A DNA stretch of 10,706 nucleotides, taken from positions 1 through 10,706 of the forward strand of contig JALLAP010001684.1 in assembly GCA_036939355.1 (NCBI GenBank), in the 5' to 3' direction. Numbering within the stretch: position 1 is the stretch's first letter; each line of letters opens with the position of its first letter. Source of the DNA: Thalassiosira profunda. Lineage: Eukaryota > Bacillariophyta > Thalassiosirophyceae > Thalassiosirales > Thalassiosiraceae. Shown here one piece after another: positions 1 to 8,552 of this stretch. The notes below the pieces were generated by a model. That model did no database searches and was not told where the DNA came from. It worked only from the letters and a program-made list of their open reading frames with translations. The position numbers were made by a program, and so were the translations under genes.

Positions 1-11
1 ATCGCCCCAAA

Positions 12-1294
12 ATGCTGTGGGTCGACAAGCACCGCCCCTCCCGCCTCGGCGGCTGCTCCTACCACGCCACCCTCACCCAGCGCCTGACCTCCCTCGCCTC
101 CGACCCCGGCGGCCTCCCCCACCTCCTCTTCTACGGCCCGCCCGGGGCCGGGAAAAAGACCCGCGTCATGGCCCTCCTCCGCGAGGTCTTCGGCCACGGC
201 GCCGAGCGGCTCCGGCTGGACAAGCGGACGTTCACCACCCCCACCAAGCGGACGGTCGAGATCAACATGATCTCGAGCAACTACCACATCGAGATGGCCC
301 CGGGGGACGCGGGGCTGAACGACCGGTACGTCATCCAGGACGTGATCAAGGAGATGGCGAGCAACAGGAACATCGCGAACGTGGGGACCTCGAAGGATGG
401 AGGGAGCATTTTTGGTGCATCCGATAAAAATGGTGCAGGCGGCGACGAAAAGGCCAAGAAGAAGGCGGCGTACAAGGTGGTGGTGCTCGTGGAGGTGGAC
501 AAGCTGACGAGGCAGGCGCAGGCGGCGCTGCGTCGGACGATGGAGAAGTACTCGGCGTCGTGCCGGCTGATTTTGGTGTGCAACAATCCCTCGAAGGTCA
601 TCGATCCCGTGAGGAGCCGGTGTCTGGGGATTCGGGTGGCGGCGCCCACCCACGATGAGGTGAGTGAAATGGAGGCAAATGGGGGGTGCCATTGTATTGA
701 TCCATTGTTTCTCATTGCAGTGCTTCTACTCTGGGGGATATCTTGGGGATTCTCGGGAACGCCTTTGTTGACGATTTGACTCGATTGGAGTAGATCTCCG
801 CGGTCCTCAAGACGGTCTCTCGCAAGGAGAACATTACACTCCCCGACGAGCTGGCCGTCAACATCGCCCGCTCCTCGAACCGCAACCTGCGCCGGGCCCT
901 TCTCATGCTCGAATCCTGCCACGTGACGACCCGCGACGACTCTCCTCGGAGTCTCAAGGCCGACGCCCCAATCCCCAAAACGGACTGGGAGCAGTACATC
1001 AAACAGCTGGCGAGCGGAATCACGAAGGAGCAGAGTCCCAAGAGCCTCATCGCCGCGAGGGAGAAGCTGTACGAACTGCTCATCAACTGCATTCCGGCGC
1101 AGGTCATTCTGAAGCAACTGGTGATGGAGCTGCTTCCGACGCTGGACGATTCGATCAAGGGGGACGTGGTGACGTGGGCGGCGTTTTACGAGCCTCGGAT
1201 CGCTCTGGGGAGCAAGGAGATTTTCCACCTGGAGGCATTCATCGCGAAGTTCATGGCCATCTACAAGAAGTATTTGAACGACCTGTTCGGGTGA
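12..1294 (+). CDS. RFC3: Replication factor C subunit 3 (clamp-loader small subunit; human RFC3 / yeast Rfc5 type), two exons
   Basis: Small AAA+ subunit of the nuclear RFC clamp loader, which opens PCNA and loads it onto primer-template DNA. Exons 12-659 and 794-1294 give 382 residues; human RFC3, from memory, has about 356. Visible landmarks: the N-terminal LWVDKHRP box (2-9), Walker A GPPGAGKKT (42-50), the block SSNYHIE (88-94), a degenerate Walker B VEVD (160-163) as in the RFC3/Rfc5 class rather than DEAD, LRRTMEKYSASCRLIL (173-188), and the RFC-box RSRC (201-204). After the intron come the NLRRALLM helix and the C-terminal collar, with LGSKEIFHLEAFIAKFMAIYKKY near the end. A lysine/glycine-rich insertion lies at about 124-153 compared with the human protein. 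The ATG at 12 is preceded by AAA and opens directly into the conserved N-terminus. The promoter lies outside the window. The gene is convergent with the USP32-like gene. Confidence 0.95.
660..793 (+). other. Spliceosomal intron of RFC3 (134 nt, phase 0)
   Basis: The donor is GAG|GTGAGT at 659/660. The acceptor TAG at 791-793 leads into ATC TCC GCG GTC. Joining E216 to this codon gives DEISAVLKTV, which lines up without gap with the EDICHVLSTV region of human RFC3, so position and phase are well supported. Reading through the intron meets a stop at 777-779. A second acceptor candidate, TTGTTTCTCATTGCAG ending at 720, has the better pyrimidine tract, but using it gives a frame that stops at TGA soon after. 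Confidence 0.9.
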
Positions 1295-1448
1295 GATTGG
1301 CGCAACTGTGACACGAAATGGCCGTGGCTCCCTGCGCGGGGAATGAGGACGCCACTTGCTGGATTGTAGGAATGAGGAAATGGCTGCATGAGCCCTTGCG
1401 TAATGCCAAAGTAAGGTCCATTCATTATGAGGGTCTTAAGATTGTACA
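1295..1448. other. Tail-to-tail intergenic spacer (RFC3 / USP32-like)
   Basis: This 154-bp stretch separates the stop codons of two convergent genes. Both 3' UTRs and polyadenylation sites must lie here or overlap the neighbouring coding sequence. I see no AATAAA on either strand and no convincing gene. Confidence 0.7.
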
Positions 1449-4400
1449 TCATATTGAACTGTATTTGGCGATGTTGGCCGGGTGCATCCGCCGTCTCCGG
1501 TAAAACAACACGTACGCCGTTTCCGACACAACGTTTCTCGGCGGCAGGGGCTCTACCATCTCGTCGTCGAATTGCAGCCACAGTGGCTCTGCCGATTCTG
1601 CAACTGCCTTCGTTGCCGCGTTCGACGATGACTCCTTTTCCTTGCTGCGTCCAAGCATTCGGAACCCACCACTAGTGGCCGATTCTCCCTCAGCCGACCC
1701 AAGCTCTGAGATGCCCGCTCCGTTAAAATTGTACGCAACGTCTTCGTCTCCGTCCGGGCTGCAGGCAGTCGCTTTGCAGGTTGCCACGTAGTGCCCACCC
1801 GTCATCCCACCTAGGTGATTCACGACGCCGACCAGATCGTAAATGAAGGCGTCGTCGTCCGACTCTTGGCAGAGCGGCGATTCCGCGTCGCACCACTCGC
1901 GCATGTTCAGGCCCGTCAGTGGAAAGTCCACCTTCGTGCTGATCTTCTCCCTCCAGCGGGAAGAGGCATTGAAACGCTTCAAGTGAAACGTCAAAAGATC
2001 TGGCAGGTTCCACAGAGTCATGCTCTGCTTGCCCTCTCTTTCAGCTTTGCACGTGGGGCAGCGCCAGCAGCCAGTGGCATCCAATTGCTGCTCCTTGCAA
2101 AACTCGGTGAGGCATGCTCCGATGTGCAGCCCTCCGTGCGAGGAGCTAGGATGGCGCTTCAAGGCATTGCCACTCGATGCATCGTTCTGATTGGCATTGA
2201 GCAGAGCCCGGCTCTGTTTGTGGGTGGCAAGGTGGGGCTGGGAATACAAGAATTGCCTCGAACTTCCGGAATGCCTCCTCTCAGACGACTTGGTATTGGG
2301 GCCATCGGGCTTCTCCCGCCAATGCAACACCAGCGAGTGCCTCGCATTCATGTAGTTGCCGATTGTGCGAACCAGTGAGAATGGGAAAGGATGCTCTTCG
2401 CTGTTGGATCCAAGGGGTGCGTTGGCCGTTGTCACGCGAACATCGAATGGCAAGAGAGGAAGGACTTCGCTCAGCTTTTTGCTCAGGACTTGTGACATGT
2501 AGGACACATCCAGTTGCGTGCGTTCTCCTTTGTCCCCGTGGAGCCCGTTTCTCCTGGCAATGGCAGCTTCCATGTGCTTCCGATCACTCCTGATCAACGC
2601 CTCAATGACCTTGGCGATGACCTTCCGGGCTTCATGTCGCTCCTTCTCCGCTATCTTTCGATCGATGGCATCTAATTTCTTGCCATTTTCTGGCGTTGCA
2701 AAGTGAGATACTTCCAAGAACCTCGACGCTTGGGCAAGGATGTGAGCCCCGGCTCTGGCAGTGCTCCATTCATTGTGGCACTGAAGGTAAAACGACTGCC
2801 CGAACAGGTAGCACTTCTTTGTCTTGCGCTCTTGGCCCCTGTGGTGGGCAATGAACTCTGTGGGCTTGGGGCGCGGGGTAGCGTGGCTGTACAATGGACA
2901 CACGCGACCTCCCTCGAATTGCTCGATGGAGTACACCTCGTCCCACTTTGCGGAGAAGTTATCGAAGTGAATCTTGACCTTCGTTTGCGTTTCGCCAGCC
3001 GGATCCTCCGCGTCTTTAGCGTCATCGACAATGATCTCTATCACGCTTCCAGGAAACCAGTGATTGCGGTGGTCAATGGCATCGACCCGCAAGCCGAGTG
3101 TGAAGTCGTCAGTAGTCTTCGGCCAGAGACTGCGAGAAATGACCTTGGCCAGTGGGGTCGGATTGGTGTCAAACTCCAAGCACTCCTTCTCATCGCCATA
3201 CACCTTCAGATACTCTTGCACCAGCCGTTCTTCGCGTTTGCTCTGATAAATGGCAGTGACGGCGTGCGTGGAGCTATCCGTGCTCATTTCGTCCGCAGTG
3301 GTCGAGGCATCGTCCGTTGTGTCGCCCTTGCTCGCCGTGGATTTCATGCTGTTGCTCACCTCGATTGGACGGACCACTAAAGTCGATTCGAACGCCACTA
3401 TTCTCGCGATTGTCGGAGAAGAGACCTCGTCCAACGAGTCCTGGTGGATGAGTTTGACGCAGGGACCTTCCTTGTCGGGCAGGGCCGTGACCTTGGTGTA
3501 GAGTTTGGTGAAAGAATGTCTGTGATCGCTCGCGTTCGAGTCAATGTCTTCTTTCTTGCACACCCTCAACTCCTTCGCCTGGATCCCGCTGAGGTTCTGA
3601 AGCTTCATCTTCAGGTCGCCAATGTCCGCCAGCCTCGACATGGGTATCAAATACTCCTCGAAGATGAGATCTTTGGACGGCGGAGAAAGGTTGCTGGGCG
3701 GAACCTTTGAGGACTTCTCCCTCGGTTGATTGCGTCTCGCGATGTGTCCCAGGGTGTTGGGGCAGTTGAGGGCCGACGCGCGCCGAACAACGGTGCACTG
3801 GAAAATGACCTCGGCCACGGTGGGAAACGGAAGACTGAGCATCGTAAATGGGTCGAAATTCTTGCTCGAGTGATTGCACACGGGACAGGTCACCCGGTTG
3901 TAGACTTGGCCCATGGCGAGGTCGGATATGGCGGATCGGTTTCGTCGTAAGAATCGGCGCCATGCCTCTTGGCCAACCCTCGACAAGTCCGTCTTCTCGA
4001 TGAATTTGTCTTCCAGGGCCTCGACGTAGGGCTTCTTCCTCACTCGATTTCCGTCCTCGTGCAACATGTCAAACATATCGTTGAGCAGCTCTTGGGCATC
4101 CTGCTGGTCCGCCCCGGAGTATTGGGTGCGGCATTTGGCGAGGAAGCTTCTGAACTTCTGAGGCGCTCGTGCTCCGTATTTGCCGCTCCACATGAAATGC
4201 AGCAGCTCCGAGAATTCCTCGAGTATCTTCCCACCGGTTCCCAATGGATTGTCCCTATTGATGTCTCCGTTGATCTTGAATTGCCCACTCAGCAAGTATG
4301 CTCGCAAGAGGGGCAGGTACGACATGCACTGCCAACCTGAATTGGCGTAGCAGGTGTTGCCTAGATTCATCAAACCACATGCCCCGTACCCCGGGAACAG

Positions 4401-7400
4401 GCACACTCCACTGCTATTCGGATCTGACGCAGCCATATCGCTGGTGTCCTTCTTCTTATTGATCCCTGCAGCAATCCGCGATTTCGAGTCACTGGATGTC
4501 GCGGCCTCTTCGCTGCCATGCTCACTGTCTCCGTTGCCAACAGTAATGGCTGTCATGCGACCCCTGACTGCCAGGCGATCAGACTTCACTTCAATCCACT
4601 CTTGGTGGTTGTCCGTTTGGTCATGAAATTGGATGCGCACGTGGGTGTTCTCTCTAAAGGGAGGCCTGTCCTTGTTTGCCTCTGACGTTGATCCATTCGA
4701 TCCCATGCCCTCCGTCTTGCTCTCTGGTTCAGACGACTTTGACGCATTGTCCACATTGACAATGATTCCTTGGTACCAACGACCAGACGCGTCCATTGCA
4801 TCGACGGCCTTCCGCATCACTGTGTGCTTCGAGGGCTCTCCGTTGGGATCTAGCCCACGCAGCATGAGCCTGAAAGCGGTATCCTCGTCTGCAATCCTAC
4901 GCGCAATCGTCGCTTTGGCTGCCGCCTCGCGGGGCCATGTAAAGCTCCCATCTTTGCTCGTGACGGCGTGCTCAAACATCAAGCGCATTCCATCCGAAAG
5001 TCCACTGCTTTCGACAGAGTGCTGGTCTGCATAAGCCTCCCACTGCTCCTCGTACTTGTCGTAGGACGGCGCGCCGACGGGGATCTCGGCAAATCGGTTC
5101 TTGCAAAGCAGTGCCCACGGGCCGTAACGACCTCCAGCATTTGGTGCCTTGCCATTTGCGACCTCAAATCTCCATAATCGTGCCCTGCCTTCTCCTTGGC
5201 TATCGTGCCCTTTTGGATGACTGATGGGAAGCCGAACGACTATCTCGGCAAACAATCGCCACAGGGGCTGGTCTGGCATGGCCATTATTCTAATCGACAT
5301 TGGCCCGGCGTCCCCCCGGCGATACGGTTGATGTGGGTCGCAAATTTGGCAGTGCAGGATCCATGGGTGGGTTGCAACGCGAATTGACGCAGGAATTTCT
5401 TTCGGGTAACTCTGTTGCTCCGTCTTGGTGATTTCTGAAATGACTTCCACGGATTCGTCCTCGATCGACAGGGCATGGTCTACTCCCCCATTCGACTCTG
5501 CGCCATTGCTCTCGTTTTCTGGAAGGATCATCCTTGGGAGTGGCGGCCCACCTCCGTACATTTCATACAGAATGTTCCAAACTCCAGGAGGTACCAAGAC
5601 GTAATCCTCTCCAAGCACAAGGCTGCGCCGCATCAACTCGTACGATCCCCGGGTTCCAGACACATAAGCAGCGTCCGCGGATCGATCCATCAGTCGCTCA
5701 GATGACAGCTCCCTCGGTCTCTTGAGAGAGCTTCGTCTCGACGGTCGATGGCTCTCGCCAATCTTCCAGCCAGTGAAGGCGGCCCACTCGTCCCACCACC
5801 GTTTGTCGATGCAGTAGAGAACACCAGCACCAAGCCCTCCTTTTCCGTCAAACCCACCGATGCCTCCCCAGACAACATTATGAGCGGTGCCAGCGTTCGC
5901 CTCGTCCGAGGTCTGGTCCGACTCGTGGCCGGCAAACATCTTCCCAATCCCCCTTTTAGCCGGAACGGGCTGTCCCTCTCCCATCTCCGTCGACGTAGTA
6001 TTCGAAGGGCGGCTCTCGAGGTGTCGGAGGTTCCAGTCGATCCAGCGCTGCGCCACGAGCTGGCGCTCCATCGTCGCCGAGGGCAGGATGCCCGTGCCGA
6101 ACAGGCGATGCAGGATGCGGTCCAGGACCGTCTCGTCCATTGCGGCGTCGGCCCATTCGACGAAATCGGCCATCGACCAGGACAATCTGACGGAATCGTC
6201 GTTCGACATTGAGGCGTTGTCCCGCAGAGCCCCAGCCAGGTCGGAGAAATTCCCTATCCGATCTATCTCTCCTGGGGACAGGCTAGCTGCTGCCGTTCGC
6301 CCATCGTGCGCTGCCCGAGTGAGCATTTCCGTCACATCCTGACACTGCACAGAGGATAACGTGTTGACCTCCTGCCGATCTGCAGCCTCTAGCTGGCTGC
6401 GCAGCAATTGCGTTCCATAGATACTGCCCTGCGACTCGTCCGCGCCCAGCGTTGCCGACAGGAGCGTCGCCAAAACCTCCACCGCGCTCTTCGCGTCGAT
6501 GCACAGCCGCTTCCTTCCCGGCGCGAACGCGTCGCCCTCCTTTCGATGTCCTTTCAAAGGCAGCATCACGCCGTCGTAGTGGTAATAGTACCCCAGCGAA
6601 TCGTACGTCAGCACCGTCTCATTATCTGTTTCCAANGGCGACGAGGAAGCAGAGGGAGGAGAGGCGGATTCCGCCGGGTTCCGGCGCGGTCAGGTCGGGA
6701 TCGTTGTAGATTTCCGAGGGCGGGGCGGACGACGGCGGTCGGGGCGGCGGCGGTGTCGTCCCCTGCCCGGCCGCGGTCGCAGAGGCTTGTCTCTTTGGCG
6801 ACCTTCCCTTTTTCGACCCATTCTTGCCCCTTTCTTTTTCGTCCTCGGCCGCCCGCAAGGCCAGCTTGTTCACGTCCCGCACGAGCCCCGCCTCCTTCGC
6901 GCTCAGCTTTGCAATCTCTGCGACGTAATCCCACCGCGATTCCGACAGGTACAGCAGCAGCAGGAACGCCGATCCGTAGACATCCACCCGCGCCAGCGCC
7001 TCGGCATCCAGCATGTTGGGAGTTTTGGAGGCCGGAGGATCCTCCGCCAGGCTATTCCGTTCCGCACTGCGCCTCCGGCGAGGTTCCACGGAAGTCGACG
7101 AGCCATCCAAGTCCGCCCGTTCCGCCTTCGCCCGGGCCTGCAATTCTCTCAGCCCGCGCGCCCCGCCCGAGAACACCGTCCGAAAGGTGGTGACGTCCAT
7201 CAGCCTTTCCTTCTGGATCACCGTTCTGGACGACTTCGTCCGGTGATCCGATTCGTCCAGCGCGGGGTGGCCGATGTTGTTGTTCCCCGATTTGTCGCCG
7301 TGGTGGGACGAGTAGCCGACCAGGCGCCCGATCTTCTTGGAGACCGAGGCGCGCTTTCCCTCGGACGAGCCTCCGGACGATATATATGCAGGCCCACCTC

Positions 7401-8052
7401 CCCCTCCAGAGGATCCGTTCCCCTCAGCAGCAATGGTGAGGCGAGCGGCCTCCTTGGCCCGACGTCTAATAAAAGATACCTCCGCGGGGGACAGGCGGTT
7501 GATGGTTTGGGAGATGGCCGCGTCCAGTACGGCCGGGAGGTCCTCCGGGTCGAGCAGGTGCGGGGACAGCGTTGCGAACAAATACTCCCATCGCTGATCC
7601 ATACTCCCCGTTTCCTTTTGGGGAGGCGCGGAATGGGAGGAGGCCGAGGCTGACCCGACGCTGCCCTGAGAGGACGTTCGCGGCTTTTGCTTGTGCCTCC
7701 CCCGGGACGAAATCGCCTCGGATGGGGGCGGGGCCAGCGCCCCCACCGACGAAATTGACACGTCTCCAAACGAACTCGTGGCCGAGTGCTTCGTTTTGTT
7801 GCTGGCGTGGGACGACTGATGGGAGGTGGTGATCCGGGCGTCGTCCGGGAAGCTGTCCTCCTCCCTCGCCGTGGCGGTGCTCTGCGTGCTCCGGTCCTTC
7901 GACGGGCGGTCTGGCTTAGAATCCTCTCGAGCCACTTGCCGCGGCTGGGGCGTCGATTGTCTGGAGTGGGTAGAAAATTCATTGCGACCAGGAGCAGCAG
8001 GAGGTGCGGCCGTGGGCGCGGCTACCGCGGGCTTCGAGCTGGCACAACCCAT
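1449..8052 (-). CDS. USP32: USP32-like ubiquitin-specific protease (DUSP-UBL-Tudor-USP), frame broken by an N at 6636
   Basis: Cysteine deubiquitinase of peptidase family C19, expected to remove ubiquitin from membrane-associated or other substrates. It is read as 8052-6637 then 6635-1449, skipping the undetermined base 6636, for 2200 residues. Order: MGCASSKP acylation motif (1-8); disordered Ser/Pro-rich region; helical segments (about 151-400 and 461-675); DUSP (744-843, ending YGGGPPLP); UBL1 (about 885-1042, RLW and FTWPRE landmarks); Tudor/MBT-like barrel 1 (1077-1163); USP N-lobe with GLMNLGNTCYANS, catalytic Cys1234, and QQDAQE (1316-1321); zinc-finger CPVC (1389-1392); internal UBL2 (about 1462-1557); Tudor/MBT-like barrel 2 (1648-1722); charged helix (about 1789-1836); CPTC (1998-2001); FHLKRF; GGHY with catalytic His2087; WLQFDD with Asp2162; terminal AYVLFYRRR. 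The ATG at 8050-8052 sits in AACAACATGG. Domain order and the myristoylatable start match human USP32, although the C-terminal CAAX box of USP32 is absent. No intron is evident. USP4/15-type is the alternative for the catalytic half alone. Confidence 0.85.
1494..4388 (-). other. USP catalytic core of the USP32-like gene, with UBL2 and a Tudor-like insert
   Basis: This part of the coding sequence spans the Cys box to the last strand of the USP fold. The catalytic Cys codon is 4350-4352 (TGC on the - strand). The CPVC and CPTC pairs make a complete USP zinc finger. Between the lobes lie a UBL2-like segment (EEYLIPMSRL, LSGIQAKELRV) and a block resembling the LFGMPLIV region of human USP32 (here LFGQSFYLQ). 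Within the lobes, EAWRRFLRRNRS and MTLWNLPDLLTFHLKRF are typical of the USP4/15/32 branch. All three catalytic residues are present, so activity is expected. An unusually long low-complexity stretch separates His and Asp. Confidence 0.9.
6636..6636. other. Undetermined base (N) acting as an apparent frameshift
   Basis: On the - strand the upstream frame ends ...TTC CTC GTC GCC, then N, then TTG GAA ACA GAT of the downstream frame. Deleting N makes ...FLVA-LETD... continuous. In the downstream frame there is no ATG between the in-frame stop at 6690-6692 and this point, so the catalytic half has no plausible start of its own near here. Confidence 0.85.
6637..8052 (-). other. N-terminal 472 residues of the USP32-like gene (acylated, EF-hand/USP32-like module)
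   Basis: This is the upstream reading frame of the gene. Gly2 and Cys3 of MGCASSKP fit N-myristoylation plus palmitoylation, which would tether the enzyme to membranes. Residues 10-150 are Ser/Thr/Pro/Gln-rich and look disordered. Helical stretches appear at about 151-205 (DQRWEYLFATLSPHLL onward), 283-310 and 347-402. A GGIRLSSLCFLVA helix ends the segment at the N. No canonical calcium-binding EF-hand loop is visible. Taken alone, this frame stops at TAA 6622-6624, four codons past the N. The frame is also open above the ATG to 8118, but only from a GTG. Confidence 0.75.
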
Positions 8053-8117
8053 GTTGTTATTTTGATGGCCGACGAATCTTTGTGTCAAGGCGCTCCAAAT
8101 GGCGATCCCGGCCCCCA

Positions 8118-8144
8118 CTATTCACCCCCTATGCGCTTAGACAT
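8118..8144 (-). other. Upstream ORF of 8 codons in the USP32-like leader
   Basis: ATG at 8142-8144 (G at -3) reads MSKRIGGE and stops at TAG 8118-8120, 65 nt before the main ATG. It is the only upstream ATG between the main start and the TATA-like box. Such uORFs commonly lower translation of the main frame; whether it is transcribed is not known. Confidence 0.4.
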
Positions 8145-8229
8145 GGCAGTGGGGATATGCTCGCTGAGAGGGGCTGCCGTGGTGGATCGTTGACGCCGGG
8201 CGGGTGCGTTAGGGGCTGGTGCCCAGGAG

Positions 8230-8247
8230 GGTGAAGGTGAAGGTGAA
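8230..8247 (+). repeat. Hexamer tandem repeat (GGTGAA)x3
   Basis: Three perfect copies of GGTGAA, followed by degenerate copies to about 8270. On the - strand this is a TTCACC pyrimidine-rich tract inside the inferred leader of the USP32-like mRNA. Confidence 0.8.
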
Positions 8248-8313
8248 GGCACTGAAGGAAGGTGAGGGTCAAATCTAATGTCTGGTCTTGCAATAGGATC
8301 TTTACTGCCGAGG

Positions 8314-8321
8314 TATTTATA
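8314..8321 (-). promoter_or_regulatory. TATA-like box (TATAAATA) for the USP32-like gene
   Basis: The - strand reads TATAAATA, a close match to the eukaryotic TATA consensus, in the AT-rich core. Transcription would then start at about 8280-8290, leaving a leader of about 230 nt before the ATG at 8052. The match is seen in the sequence; its use is inferred. Confidence 0.4.
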
Positions 8322-8404
8322 TTTCGGTAGATTTCAACATACGTACTTAACAAACTTTCTAAAGAGATAAATGTCTCTGGGTGATTTTTTGATCGAATAT
8401 TTGA

Positions 8405-8427
8405 GGTGACACTAGAGAAATGTCACC
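8405..8427. repeat. Inverted repeat GGTGACA-N9-TGTCACC
   Basis: Perfect 7-bp arms at 8405-8411 and 8421-8427, upstream of SDHAF4. It could be a dyad binding site for a dimeric factor, or a short hairpin if transcribed. No specific factor can be named. Confidence 0.45.
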
Positions 8428-8533
8428 CCCTCCAAAGCAAAATAAAGCACGCAAACAACACGGAGCAGGGAGCAGAGCGGAGCATCAGAGGACGCAGAAG
8501 GAGCCGGGGTCTGAAACCAACGATAGCCGCTGA
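8420..8533 (+). other. Upstream ORF of 37 codons before SDHAF4
   Basis: ATG at 8420 with G at -3 opens a 37-residue, lysine/glutamine-rich peptide that stops at TGA 8531-8533, 19 nt before the SDHAF4 ATG. It resembles no protein I know. It matters only if transcription starts upstream of 8420; otherwise it is untranscribed promoter DNA. Confidence 0.3.
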
Positions 8534-8552
8534 GTCTTCCAAAATCGACACC

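Larger units (their letters stand above)
8053..8552. promoter_or_regulatory. Divergent intergenic region shared by the USP32-like gene and SDHAF4
   Basis: Five hundred bases separate the two start codons. About 8271-8400 is clearly AT-rich within GC-rich surroundings, as expected for a promoter core serving both directions. It contains a TATA-like box for the - strand, a GGTGAA hexamer repeat, a 7-bp inverted repeat and short upstream ORFs. No protein-coding gene is supported here. The frames that run through it in the neighbours' phase begin only at GTG codons. Confidence 0.65.

Noticed and set aside
281..1228. 315-codon open frame on the - strand across RFC3
   Set aside because: Lies antisense to well-conserved RFC3 exons and spans the intron; the product has no domain. 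GC-rich coding DNA often leaves the opposite strand open.
1645..1734. Possible in-frame 90-nt intron (GTACAA...GACGCAG) within the USP C-lobe insert
   Set aside because: Splicing would keep the frame, but there is no pyrimidine tract and the donor is weak; without RNA evidence it is treated as coding.
2703..3380. 225-codon + strand frame (and others such as 1815-2378) inside the USP32-like gene
   Set aside because: Antisense shadows of a conserved protease; no recognisable protein features.
6620..6640. An intron instead of a base error at the N
   Set aside because: The only nearby GT...AG pair would span about 17 nt, too short for splicing, and deleting N alone restores the frame exactly.
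6408..7193. 261-codon + strand frame crossing the N
   Set aside because: Proline/arginine-rich low-complexity product antisense to the USP32-like gene; no domain and no conserved start.
7218..7982. 254-codon - strand frame overlapping the N-terminal part of the USP32-like gene
   Set aside because: Arg/Pro-rich alternate-frame shadow; the overlapping frame has the MGC start, a good Kozak context and continuity with the USP half.
8053..8118. 22-residue N-terminal extension of the USP32-like protein
   Set aside because: Begins with GTG, not ATG, and would bury the MGC acylation motif.
8441..8446. AATAAA on the + strand as a polyadenylation signal
   Set aside because: No + strand gene ends just upstream; it lies in the region before SDHAF4 and is probably chance in AT-rich DNA.
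8406..8552. 49-residue N-terminal extension of SDHAF4
   Set aside because: Begins with GTG and contains no ATG before 8553; the mitochondrial presequence starts at 8553.
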